Shown here piece by piece: positions 31,915 to 39,944 of a stretch of 40,535 nt of DNA. A program made the position numbers and the translations under genes. Positions within the stretch are counted from its first letter, which is position 1; every line of letters starts with the position of its first letter. The notes under the pieces were generated by a model, which worked only from the letters and a program-made list of their open reading frames with translations, was not told where the DNA came from and made no database searches. Origin of the DNA: a virus. The DNA lies in the IMG/VR virus record IMGVR_UViG_3300048126_000147, positions 1 to 40,535 of that record; one strand, 5' to 3'.

Positions 31915-32118
31915 ATGAAATACTTATTAGCACTAGCAACACTAGCCCTTATGGGATGTAACACATTTAATGGCGCAGTAGATGGATCGCAAGAGATTCT
32001 GGCCAGCACTGTAGACTCAGCACAGACTATGGTTACCGATACCGCTAAGGGTATAGGCAAAGGCTCTGCAACTGCTGTCGAAGGAATTGCTAAAGACATT
32101 CGTGCAGCATCTGAGTGA
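31915..32118 (+). CDS. Small lipoprotein (67 aa), possible outer-membrane lysis protein
   Basis: A signal peptide KYLLALATLALMGC with a lipobox (LMGC, modified Cys at 15) is followed by a Thr/Ala/Gly-rich helical segment. It resembles entericidin-like or outer-membrane spanin subunits in size. It lies between the fibre chaperone and the lysis cassette, so an outer-membrane disruption role is plausible, but no matching inner-membrane spanin with an N-terminal membrane helix is evident. Confidence 0.75.
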   Translation: MKYLLALATLALMGCNTFNGAVDGSQEILASTVDSAQTMVTDTAKGIGKGSATAVEGIAKDIRAASE

Positions 32119-32134
32119 ATAGAAGGGCTTCTGA

Positions 32135-32614
32135 ATGATCGACCCGATAACAGCGATTAGTATAGCGACCAATGCTTTTGGCACTATACAGCGCATGGTT
32201 AAGGCTGGGAAGGGAGTAGAAGATACTCTCTCTCAGTTGGGTCGGTGGTACGGAGCCGTTGCTGATCTCAATGAGCATAAGCGCAGGGCAGAAAACCCGC
32301 CTCTCTTCAAACGAATTATTGCTTCTAAAAGTGTTGAGCAGGAAGCAATGGAGATATACGCGCACGAAAAAAAGATCAAGCAACAGGAAGCAGAACTCAG
32401 AGAACTGCTGATGTACACCTACGGCCCAGAGGGCTATAAAGAACTGGTGGCACTCAGACGCAAGATTAAAGAACAAAGGGAACGTACTGTGTATTTACAG
32501 GCTAGGAAGCGCAAGGCATTCTTTTGGAATAGCGTTCAGGTAGTAGCTATTGTATGTTTAATAGCAGCTACTTATAGTATATATAACATAATTGTAGGTC
32601 TTACTCATGGATAG
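32135..32614 (+). CDS. Coiled-coil membrane protein of the lysis cassette (second, complete copy)
   Basis: The 159-residue protein starts MIDPITAISIATNAFGTIQR, continues through ENPPLFKRIIASKSVEQEAM and a charged helical region, and ends with one membrane helix. It is the full-length homologue of the partial gene at 1-326. Residues up to about 96 come from DNA identical to the window start; the remaining part differs by several substitutions and has an unrelated membrane helix. This gene is where the two halves of the window meet. Confidence 0.8.
   Translation: MIDPITAISIATNAFGTIQRMVKAGKGVEDTLSQLGRWYGAVADLNEHKRRAENPPLFKRIIASKSVEQEAMEIYAHEKKIKQQEAELRELLMYTYGPEGYKELVALRRKIKEQRERTVYLQARKRKAFFWNSVQVVAIVCLIAATYSIYNIIVGLTHG
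32295..32421. repeat. 127-base exact direct repeat, copy 2 (internal)
   Basis: This is identical to bases 1-127. It is embedded in the coiled-coil lysis gene. From 32294 the path could continue equally to base 1 onward or to 32422 onward. Confidence 0.95.
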
Positions 32615-32780
32615 TGCAACTAAGGATACAATAGATATAATGGCGGCTTCAACTACTTTAATGGCATTAGTTGCATGGCTACCTCCAACAGCTTCTTTAT
32701 TTACTATTATATGGTTAGGTATTAGGATATATGAATCACCCACTGTTCAAAGAATACTGGGAAAACCTCTTGACAAATAG
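32607..32780 (+). CDS. Small holin, T7 class II type (57 aa)
   Basis: The frame MDSATKDTIDIMAASTTLMA continues through WLPPTASLFTIIWLGIRIYE to a short polar tail. This closely follows the layout of T7-family small holins of aquatic podoviruses: short polar N-terminus, two membrane segments with a Pro turn between them, and an IRIYE end. It overlaps the preceding gene by eight bases. It has no counterpart near the first lysis cassette, where a 61-residue protein of different topology takes the place. Confidence 0.8.
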   Translation: MDSATKDTIDIMAASTTLMALVAWLPPTASLFTIIWLGIRIYESPTVQRILGKPLDK

Positions 32781-32798
32781 ACAAAAATAGTGTATAAT
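32770..32798 (+). promoter_or_regulatory. Full-consensus sigma70 promoter
   Basis: TTGACA (32770-32775), 17 bases, TATAAT (32793-32798): all twelve bases and the spacing are ideal. The -35 box overlaps the end of the small holin gene and the -10 box touches the ATG of the 3-TM holin at 32799, so transcripts would start inside that gene and serve the genes from 33203 on. Confidence 0.85.
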
Positions 32799-33203
32799 AT
32801 GAGTATATTGACATCTTTAATAGAACCAGTAACAGGTCTTTTAGATAAATTTATAGAGGATAAAGACAAGAAAAATGCCATCGCTTATGAATTGGCTACG
32901 ATGGCTGAACGTCACGCTCAAGAACTTGCTAAGGGTCAGCTTGAAGTTAACAAGGTTGAAGCTGCTCATAAGAATATGTTTGTCGCAGGTTGGAGGCCAG
33001 CTGTTGGCTGGGTATGTGTGGCTGGTATGGCAGGGAACTTTATTATTATACCGTTGGCTAATTTTGCGTTGGCTTTATCCAGTTCTACAATTGTCATTCC
33101 CCTTGTAGCTTTGTCAGAAATGATGCCAGTATTGATGGGCATGTTAGGACTAGGCGCTATGCGAACTGTTGAAAAAACTAAAGGCGTACAGAGAGATAAA
33201 TAA
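32799..33203 (+). CDS. Holin, 3-TM type
   Basis: I chose ATG 32799 over the upstream GTG in the same frame. The 134-residue product has a charged helical N-terminus (KFIEDKDKKNAIAYELATMA), then FVAGWRPAVGWVCVAGMAGN, the hallmark of three-membrane-segment holins, followed by further hydrophobic helices and a basic tail. It would act with, or as an alternative to, the small holin at 32607-32780. The stop overlaps the next ATG (TAATG). No endolysin follows it, unlike in the first cassette. Confidence 0.82.
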   Translation: MSILTSLIEPVTGLLDKFIEDKDKKNAIAYELATMAERHAQELAKGQLEVNKVEAAHKNMFVAGWRPAVGWVCVAGMAGNFIIIPLANFALALSSSTIVIPLVALSEMMPVLMGMLGLGAMRTVEKTKGVQRDK

Positions 33204-35167
33204 TGGGTGCAGCTAATCGTTCTTTAAATACAAGTATAAACAACAATATACAATCCCGGCGTTTAGCTGAGGGCCCTCTTTCTTTAATTCAAGAAAGTAC
33301 AATAGAGTCTAGCCCTTTTACTGCTCAAGCTTCAGACCCTTTCCTTAGTGAACAATCTAAACAACCTGATCAATTTCAGCAGTCTGTCGCACCTACACAA
33401 TCTACAGAACCTAAAGAACAAGAACTAGCAGCTGGTTTAGTATCTAGTGGTACATTAGGACAAGAAACTAGCTTATATATACAAGGTACAGGAGAGCGTT
33501 CTAATGAGCGTTACTTCTCAAGTACAGTTAAAGAACAAGATTATGGAGAGGCTGCACAGTGGGAAAACCCTGACTTAGCCTTTACTAATTATTTAGATAC
33601 GTTTAATCAAACACAAGCCCAACGAGAACAGACAGATTCCGTTTATAATTATAATAACTATGATCCGGGTGATTTTGCTAGAATGGGTTTCGCTGGCCCT
33701 ACTGATGTTGGAGATAAAGCACAAGGTACAAAACTTGCTGAGTATGTTATAAATAATGAAATACCTTTAACACAAGAACGTGACGGTGTTGTTTATTACT
33801 TTACTCCCGGTAATATGAATGCCAATAATCAAATACATGGTAACGCAGGTCAAGGCGAAGAGTGGGTAGTACTAGGTCAGCCGGGTACTTATAGTACTAT
33901 TAAACAACCTAGAGAAAGTGCTTTTAATAACCCTCTTGTAAATATACTAAGTGCGTTTGTTCCAGCAGTTGGTTTAGTTAATACAGCTATGAGAGCAGCA
34001 ACGGGAGAGACTTTACATGCAGCGGATTATGCTAGTGCTATAACTAGCGGTTTACAAATTTCAGGCAATTTAGTAGCACCTGTTGATGCCGCTGAAGCCG
34101 CTAACACTGCTGCTCAAGCTACACAAAACGCCTTAGCTTCAGGCTTGTCAGAGACAGCAGCAGCAGCAGCAGGTCAGGCTGCAGAAGCGGCGGCTCTTGC
34201 GGGCCGAGGTTTAGGCTCTTTAAGTTACGCACAATCTGTTGGTCTTCTTAATGCTGCGGGTACTAAAGATTTAGCATCAGCAGCTACAGCTTTGTTTGGT
34301 CAAGATATTTTAAATGCAGGTCTTGCAACAATAGGTACAAGTACTGAAGCCATTGCTAGTCAATTAAATATTAATGCTAACGATGTACAATCTGGTTTAA
34401 TTAAATCTATTGAAGTAGCTGCTTCTGGTGGAGACATTGAAGATGCTTTGAGAGACGGCTTTGTAGAATATATAAAAGAAGGTGGAAGCCTTAATGTTCT
34501 TGAACCTTTGCGTGATTTTGTTGAAGAACATGCAGGAGGTCTTCTTAATGTTGTAAGAACAATCGGTAGTTCTCTTGACGATAATATTCTACAACCTGTA
34601 AAAGAGTTAATACCTGAAGAAGTTCGAGAGTTAGGTTCTGCTACAGAAGATGTAATTAGAGAAGTAGGTAGTACTATTGATGATGAAGTCTTGCAACCTA
34701 TCAACGATGTAGCAAGCGCTATTGATGAAGCTGTTAGAGAAGCACTTCCTGATATAGACGGGCCAGACTTAGGTGGTGTAGAAGATGTAATTAGAGAAGT
34801 AGGTAGTGCTACAGAAGATGTAATTAGAGAAACAGGTAGTACTGTTGATGATGAAGTTTTGCAACCTATCAAAGAAGTAGCAGAGGCTATTGATGAAGCT
34901 GTTAGAGAAGTACTTCCTGATATAGGTGATCCAGACTTAAGTGGTTTAGAAGATCTAATTAAATCAAATGTGTTAGGAGAACAGGGTGGGATGTTAGCCA
35001 GTGCTGGTAGTATGTTACTTTCACGTCCTTCGCCTACTAGAACTACAGATTCGCTCTTTGATACAAGCCCTTTTAAATTTAAAACAGCAATTACCCCCTA
35101 CGAAGAATTAGATTTATTCGAGAGAACTACAAATGATTTCACACTACCTCCTAGTACAATAGGATAA
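33203..35167 (+). CDS. Large hypothetical virion-associated protein (654 aa) with repeats
   Basis: The first 200 residues are polar and Gln/Ser-rich. Around 190-230 a beta region occurs (DGVVYYFTPGNMNANNQIHG). Residues about 250-400 are Ala-rich helices (DAAEAANTAAQATQNALASG). Residues about 480-585 are two near-identical 45-residue acidic units with IDDEVLQPINDVASAIDEAV. I recognise no family. It opens the second structural module with A/T-ending codons throughout and may be an internal or tail-associated structural protein. Confidence 0.7.
   Translation: MGAANRSLNTSINNNIQSRRLAEGPLSLIQESTIESSPFTAQASDPFLSEQSKQPDQFQQSVAPTQSTEPKEQELAAGLVSSGTLGQETSLYIQGTGERSNERYFSSTVKEQDYGEAAQWENPDLAFTNYLDTFNQTQAQREQTDSVYNYNNYDPGDFARMGFAGPTDVGDKAQGTKLAEYVINNEIPLTQERDGVVYYFTPGNMNANNQIHGNAGQGEEWVVLGQPGTYSTIKQPRESAFNNPLVNILSAFVPAVGLVNTAMRAATGETLHAADYASAITSGLQISGNLVAPVDAAEAANTAAQATQNALASGLSETAAAAAGQAAEAAALAGRGLGSLSYAQSVGLLNAAGTKDLASAATALFGQDILNAGLATIGTSTEAIASQLNINANDVQSGLIKSIEVAASGGDIEDALRDGFVEYIKEGGSLNVLEPLRDFVEEHAGGLLNVVRTIGSSLDDNILQPVKELIPEEVRELGSATEDVIREVGSTIDDEVLQPINDVASAIDEAVREALPDIDGPDLGGVEDVIREVGSATEDVIRETGSTVDDEVLQPIKEVAEAIDEAVREVLPDIGDPDLSGLEDLIKSNVLGEQGGMLASAGSMLLSRPSPTRTTDSLFDTSPFKFKTAITPYEELDLFERTTNDFTLPPSTIG
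34646..34948 (+). repeat. In-frame tandem repeat in the 654-residue protein
   Basis: A unit of about 135 bases at 34646-34780 recurs at 34814-34948, 168 bases (56 codons) apart. Between them is a 33-base partial copy of the unit's start (34781-34813). All copies stay in frame. Confidence 0.85.
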
Positions 35168-35178
35168 TAGGAATACCC

Positions 35179-35826
35179 ATGACTTACTTACAACTTGTTA
35201 ATTCTGTTTTACGCAGACTGAGAGAAGACGAAGTTACAAACGTCTCTGATAATTCTTATTCAAAACTTATTGGCGAGTTTGTTAATGATGCTAAAGTTCA
35301 AGTAGAAGATGCTTGGAACTGGTCTGCTTTACGAAACACTTTAACAGTCAGTACAACTGACAATATTTTCCACTACAACTTAACAGATTCTAAAAATAAT
35401 ATAACTATCTTAGATGTTGTTAACGATACGTCTAATTATTTTTTAAACTACAAGACAGCCCATTGGTTTAACAATGCCTTTTTAAATACAGAAGTACCTA
35501 AAGGTTCTCCGAAGTATTATTCTTTTAACGGAGTAGATGACAACGGCGACACAGGTATAGACTTATACCCTAAACCTAACGGGTTGTACGAAATACGATT
35601 TAATGTGATACAAAGAACACAGCCGTTTACAGAGAATAACGATAAGTTAACTGTACCTTCGCCAGCAGTTGTTCAACTTGCTACCGCTATGGCTGCAAGA
35701 GAACGTGGAGAAACGGGCGGTGTTAGTTCCGCAGAGTTGTTTGCTATAGCAGACAATACACTAGCTGACGCTGTCGCTTATGACGCAGCTAAACATCCTG
35801 AAGATACTATTTGGACTACTTGCTAA
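35179..35826 (+). CDS. Second adaptor-like tail protein
   Basis: The 215-residue protein starts MTYLQLVNSVLRRLREDEVT, then SYSKLIGEFVNDAKVQVEDA and WNWSALRNTLTV, a layout typical of adaptor/tail tubular A-type proteins of other aquatic phages. It differs strongly from the 185-residue adaptor at 17780. It is followed directly by a nozzle-like gene, the same order as in the first module. One virion would not be expected to need both. Confidence 0.75.
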   Translation: MTYLQLVNSVLRRLREDEVTNVSDNSYSKLIGEFVNDAKVQVEDAWNWSALRNTLTVSTTDNIFHYNLTDSKNNITILDVVNDTSNYFLNYKTAHWFNNAFLNTEVPKGSPKYYSFNGVDDNGDTGIDLYPKPNGLYEIRFNVIQRTQPFTENNDKLTVPSPAVVQLATAMAARERGETGGVSSAELFAIADNTLADAVAYDAAKHPEDTIWTTC

Positions 35827-37379
35827 TGGCTCAGCCTTTACAAAATATTACAGTAGCAGCACCGGGTTTCTTGGGTTTAAACACTCAAGATTCTCCTATA
35901 GGTCTTAACCCGTCATTCGCTTCTATTGCCAACAACTGTGTTATTGATCAGTATGGTCGTATTGGCGCTCGAAAAGGTTATGTTAATATTTCTACAAATG
36001 GAGCATCTGTTTTAGGCAGCAGTGAAATAGAAGCTATTCACGAGTTTGTAGATAGAGACGGAAGTATTACTGTTTTTTCTGCTGGCAATAATAAAATATT
36101 TACAGGCACTACATTGCTTTCAGAAGTAACTCTTCCTGCTGGTTATACTATTACAGCAAACAACTGGAAAATAATTACTTTTAATAACAATGCTTTATTT
36201 TTCCAGCGTGGACATCAGCCTTTAAAGTCTAACGCAGGCAGCACCACTCTTGAAGTGTTGACTGATAGTTCTCACACCGGCCCTTCAGCTAACGAAGTAC
36301 TAGGCGCTTTTGGTAGACTCTGGGCCGCAGACATTACTGATAATAAATATACAATTTACTACAGTAAAACACTTGATGTAGATAACTGGCACTCAGGAGG
36401 TGCAGGTTCTTTAGACCTGACATCAGTATGGCCTACAGGCTTTGACGAGATTGTCGGCTTAGCTGCTTATAATAGTTTTCTAGTTATCTTTGGTAAGCGT
36501 TCTATCCTTGTATATGAAGGCGCTTCTATGATCAATGTCGCTGGCCCTGTGTTTAAACTACACGATACTGTAGAGGGTGTAGGCTGCATCTCTAGGGACT
36601 CTATCCAACAAACAGGTAATGATATTATCTTTTTGTCAGAAACAGGAATACGTAGCTTTGGCAGGACTATTCAAGAAAAGTCAATGCCCTTGCGAGACAT
36701 TAGTAAAAATGTTCGTAATGATTTAACTGGTTATGTTTCCTCTGAACTAGCGTCTTCTACAGGTAGTATTGATTCTGTATATAGTGCAGATGAAGCCTTT
36801 TATCTTTTAGCTTTAAAAGAAACAGGGATTACATATTGTGTAGATATGCGTGGCCCCTTAGATGAATCAGGTGCTCACCGTATAACTACTTGGTCAGCCA
36901 ATACTCCTACTGCTTTAACACAACTAGCTGATGGGTCTGTGTACATGGGTAAGAATCAAGAGATTGTTAATTACTCTGGGTACTTAGATAATGGTAATGT
37001 TTATAGTTTAGATTATTTCAGTAACCCGCTGGATTTTCAAAGCCCTGCTAATTTAAAGTTTTTAAAAACCTTTAATGTAACAATTATTGGTAGCACGACT
37101 ACACCAGTAACTTTAAACTGGGGTTATGATTATACTACTTCTTTTAAAAAACAAGCTTTAGTAGGTAGTGCAGATCAAGAGGCATCCCCTGCGGAGTTTA
37201 CTGTAAGTGAGTATAATACGGATGCTGAATATTCGTCAGGAATTAGTATAACAACTCCTAAGTTAAATACTACAGGTAGTGGTTCTGTAGTTACAATAGG
37301 CATTGAAGCAGATATTACCTCTGAGCCTTTTTCAATTCAAAAAATCGACATACATGCTCTACTAGGGAGATTAATATAA
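35826..37379 (+). CDS. Second nozzle-like tail protein
   Basis: I take ATG 35826, which overlaps the adaptor stop (TAATG), instead of the upstream in-frame start. The 517-residue product begins MAQPLQNITVAAPGFLGLNT, contains PSFASIANNCVIDQYGRIGA and beta-propeller-like strands (FGKRSILVYEGASMINVAGP; GNDIIFLSETGIRSF). Such proteins follow the adaptor in many aquatic podoviruses and form the tail nozzle. It is unrelated at the sequence level to the 858-residue nozzle of the first module, apart from the general plan. Confidence 0.75.
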   Translation: MAQPLQNITVAAPGFLGLNTQDSPIGLNPSFASIANNCVIDQYGRIGARKGYVNISTNGASVLGSSEIEAIHEFVDRDGSITVFSAGNNKIFTGTTLLSEVTLPAGYTITANNWKIITFNNNALFFQRGHQPLKSNAGSTTLEVLTDSSHTGPSANEVLGAFGRLWAADITDNKYTIYYSKTLDVDNWHSGGAGSLDLTSVWPTGFDEIVGLAAYNSFLVIFGKRSILVYEGASMINVAGPVFKLHDTVEGVGCISRDSIQQTGNDIIFLSETGIRSFGRTIQEKSMPLRDISKNVRNDLTGYVSSELASSTGSIDSVYSADEAFYLLALKETGITYCVDMRGPLDESGAHRITTWSANTPTALTQLADGSVYMGKNQEIVNYSGYLDNGNVYSLDYFSNPLDFQSPANLKFLKTFNVTIIGSTTTPVTLNWGYDYTTSFKKQALVGSADQEASPAEFTVSEYNTDAEYSSGISITTPKLNTTGSGSVVTIGIEADITSEPFSIQKIDIHALLGRLI

Positions 37380-38444
37380 ATGTCTAATTATGTAAAAACT
37401 ACAGACTTCTTAGCAAAAGATTCTTTAGCCCCGGGATCAGCGGCTAAGAAAGTAAAAGGTGCAGACTTTGATGTAGAGTTTAATAACCTTGCTACTCACT
37501 CTGCTACTAAAACTGAACTTACTTCCTTCTCTGCTACAGTCGCAGCAGCAGGCACAACAAGTCTAACTTATAACAACACTAACGGTGTGTTCACTTACAC
37601 CCCGCCTGATCTATCAACGTATTTGACTGCGGTTGTAGCTGGGACTGCCCTGTCAGGTAGTGCTACTAGCGGCTCTGCAACTCTTAATGTAACCGATAAT
37701 GGCATTGGCGCGACACAGCTTAATGTATCAGGTGACGGAACGTCTGGTCAGCTATTAGCATCTGATGGCGATGGGTCATTCTCTTGGGTTGCACAGTCTG
37801 CCGTTGGTGGAGGAATATCCTTAACTGATCTTTCTGCTACAGTTGAATCTGCTGGCACAGCTAACCTAGCTTACAATAACACTAACGGTGTGTTCACTTA
37901 CACCCCTCCTGATCTTTCGTCTTACGTTACAGCATCCGGCACTACCTTTACTGGAGATGTTATCTTCAATGATAATGTTAAAGCTTTGTTTGGCACTTCT
38001 TCTGATTTTGAAATATTCCATAACGGAAGCGATACTGTATTTAAAGACTCAGGCTCAGGTATTTTAAAGTACAGTAGTGTTAATGACACAACAGCAGGTA
38101 CTATTTTTCAAATCGAAAACACAAGTACTGAACAGTTATCTGGCGCTTTTGTTGAATTTAAAGATAACTCAGGGTTTACGCCTGTTAAAATAGGTGGTGT
38201 TGGTGCGGCTTTTTCTATTATTGTGCAAGGTAATGAAGAACTTAGAGTAGATGATGGCGTCGTTATATACAATGACCTAAAAGTAAACAATACAACGTCC
38301 ACAATTAACTCAGGAAGCGGTACACCTGAAGGTACATTGTCAGCAGCTGTCGGCTCATTGTACATGAGAACTGATGGTGGTGCAGGTACTTCTTTATATG
38401 TAAAAGAATCCGGCTCAGGTAATACTGGCTGGGTGGCTAAGTAA
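37380..38444 (+). CDS. Second tail fibre-like protein sharing the fibre module
   Basis: The 354-residue product opens NYVKTTDFLAKDSLAPGSAA and GADFDVEFNNLATHSATKTE, a short N-terminal region used by fibre-like proteins of aquatic phages and unlike the T7-type attachment domain. Residues about 83-353 are the module shared with the first fibre (GTSSDFEIFHNGSDTVFKDS; SLYMRTDGGAGTSLYVKESG). A short strand unit (NNTNGVFTYTPPDL) occurs twice. It ends where the shared module ends, with no chaperone or propeller gene after it. Confidence 0.8.
   Translation: MSNYVKTTDFLAKDSLAPGSAAKKVKGADFDVEFNNLATHSATKTELTSFSATVAAAGTTSLTYNNTNGVFTYTPPDLSTYLTAVVAGTALSGSATSGSATLNVTDNGIGATQLNVSGDGTSGQLLASDGDGSFSWVAQSAVGGGISLTDLSATVESAGTANLAYNNTNGVFTYTPPDLSSYVTASGTTFTGDVIFNDNVKALFGTSSDFEIFHNGSDTVFKDSGSGILKYSSVNDTTAGTIFQIENTSTEQLSGAFVEFKDNSGFTPVKIGGVGAAFSIIVQGNEELRVDDGVVIYNDLKVNNTTSTINSGSGTPEGTLSAAVGSLYMRTDGGAGTSLYVKESGSGNTGWVAK
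37626..38438 (+). repeat. Fibre module repeat, copy 2
   Basis: This corresponds to 28613-29428 in the first fibre gene. The left boundary is near the codons for TAVVAGTALSG and the right boundary coincides with the gene end (NTGWVAK). Confidence 0.9.
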
Positions 38445-38457
38445 CTAGGAGAATATA

Positions 38458-39933
38458 ATGCCAGAACAAAACCCTTATTTGGGTAACGTAAACCCGCAGG
38501 TAGGTATGGTTAATCCTCAACAAGCAACAGCAGAAGGGGTTTCTCCTTTTAACTACTCTATTGGAACCGCTAGCTATTCTGATTATGATCCAGTTACTAA
38601 CACTGTTCAAGGTACTATTGGTGGTATTGCAGGCATGGAGGACTTAGGACGAGTCAGTGTGAGTCAGTTACGAGCACAAAATCCTGAATTTGATAGTTAC
38701 TATAGTCAGTACATACAAGGTGGGACGGCTCAGCCACAGGGCACTACCGCTACTACTCAGACACAGGGTAACGCAGGTAACTGGTACGACACAGCGATGG
38801 GTCAAGCACAATCTAATCAACCCTCAGATTCTAATCTTCCTTATTGGATGGCGGGTTTAGGAGGTTTGCTGTCAGGAAACTTTGGAGATGCGCTAGGTGC
38901 TGCAGGTAGTTACTATACAGGTCAACAAGGTATTCAAAACGCTTACAACATGGGTAGACAAAGTCTACAAATGCTTGGACAGTTGGGACAACAAGCACAA
39001 ACAGCTTCTGAGTTTAGACCTTTTACTGTTACAGGTAGCATGGCTAATGTAGCAACCGACCCAACTGGCGGGTTTAGCATTAATTTATCCCCTGAAGAGC
39101 AGGCGATTCAAAATACTTTGCTAGAAAGAGCAAGTGGTTTCTTTGATCAAGCAAGACAAGATCCGGCTATTGCTCAGTCAGAAATATATGAGTCAATTAG
39201 AGCAACACAGCTACCTGAAGAAGAACGGCAAAGACAAGCTGTACAAGACTTAGCTTTATCTCAAGGACGTAGAGGATTACAGTCTTCTACTTTTGGCGGT
39301 ACGTCCTCTGAGTTGCTTGCTCAAGAACAAGCCCGACAAGAAGCAATGGCTCGTGCGAGTCTGTCAGCTAGAGAAACAGCTTTAGGTGAACAGCAGCGAG
39401 CCTTAGAAGCTGGAGGACTGTTGTTAGGACAAGCCTACGCTCCTCAGCAAAGAGCCTTGGAGTTGTTAAGCGGTGCTGACGTTACTGGACAAACAGCATC
39501 TAGAGGACAGATGCAAGGTGCGACACTGTTAGCGCAACTAGGTCAGTCAGGTATTGAGGGTTTGCTGGAAGGAAGTAGGCAGGCTAATGCATTAGAGCAG
39601 ATTCAACAGCAGGGTTTGTTAGGCGCTCTTACAGGGTCACAACCTAGTATACAAGAAATGCTTATTGCACAGCAGTTAGGAATAGACCCCAGCACACTAG
39701 GATCTTCTGGTATGCTAGGTGCTTTAGGTATGGGTGAAGGAAGTACTCCTTCTTGGATTAAAGCTATTGAAGATACTTTCGGATCTCTTTGGGGAGCAAA
39801 CACAGGAGTTTCTATGTTTGGAACACCTTCAGCTTCTAGTCAAGAATCTTTAAATGAAGTGAATAAAGATAGCGATGGAGATGGCACAGTAGATATTTTG
39901 GATAACTTCCCCAACGATCCTAATAAAACATAA
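38458..39933 (+). CDS. Gln-rich internal virion-like protein with a C-terminal Ca-binding motif
   Basis: The 491-residue protein has a polar N-terminus, a short hydrophobic Gly-rich stretch (WMAGLGGLLSGNFGDALGAA at about 128-147), and long Gln/Ala/Arg coiled coils (RGLQSSTFGGTSSELLAQEQ), as in gp14-type ejection proteins. The last 21 residues include DSDGDGTVDILDNFPNDPN, a thrombospondin type 3-like calcium motif that is unusual for this role. An AGGAG site precedes the ATG. Its place in the order matches the gp14-like gene at 21317. Confidence 0.72.
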   Translation: MPEQNPYLGNVNPQVGMVNPQQATAEGVSPFNYSIGTASYSDYDPVTNTVQGTIGGIAGMEDLGRVSVSQLRAQNPEFDSYYSQYIQGGTAQPQGTTATTQTQGNAGNWYDTAMGQAQSNQPSDSNLPYWMAGLGGLLSGNFGDALGAAGSYYTGQQGIQNAYNMGRQSLQMLGQLGQQAQTASEFRPFTVTGSMANVATDPTGGFSINLSPEEQAIQNTLLERASGFFDQARQDPAIAQSEIYESIRATQLPEEERQRQAVQDLALSQGRRGLQSSTFGGTSSELLAQEQARQEAMARASLSARETALGEQQRALEAGGLLLGQAYAPQQRALELLSGADVTGQTASRGQMQGATLLAQLGQSGIEGLLEGSRQANALEQIQQQGLLGALTGSQPSIQEMLIAQQLGIDPSTLGSSGMLGALGMGEGSTPSWIKAIEDTFGSLWGANTGVSMFGTPSASSQESLNEVNKDSDGDGTVDILDNFPNDPNKT

Positions 39934-39944
39934 GGTATTGAATA

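Noticed and set aside
34360-34872. 170-codon minus-strand open frame
   Set aside because: It is antisense to the repeat region of the 654-residue gene, low in complexity (Ser/Thr-rich mirror of the repeats), and has no ribosome site. It is a shadow of biased codons.
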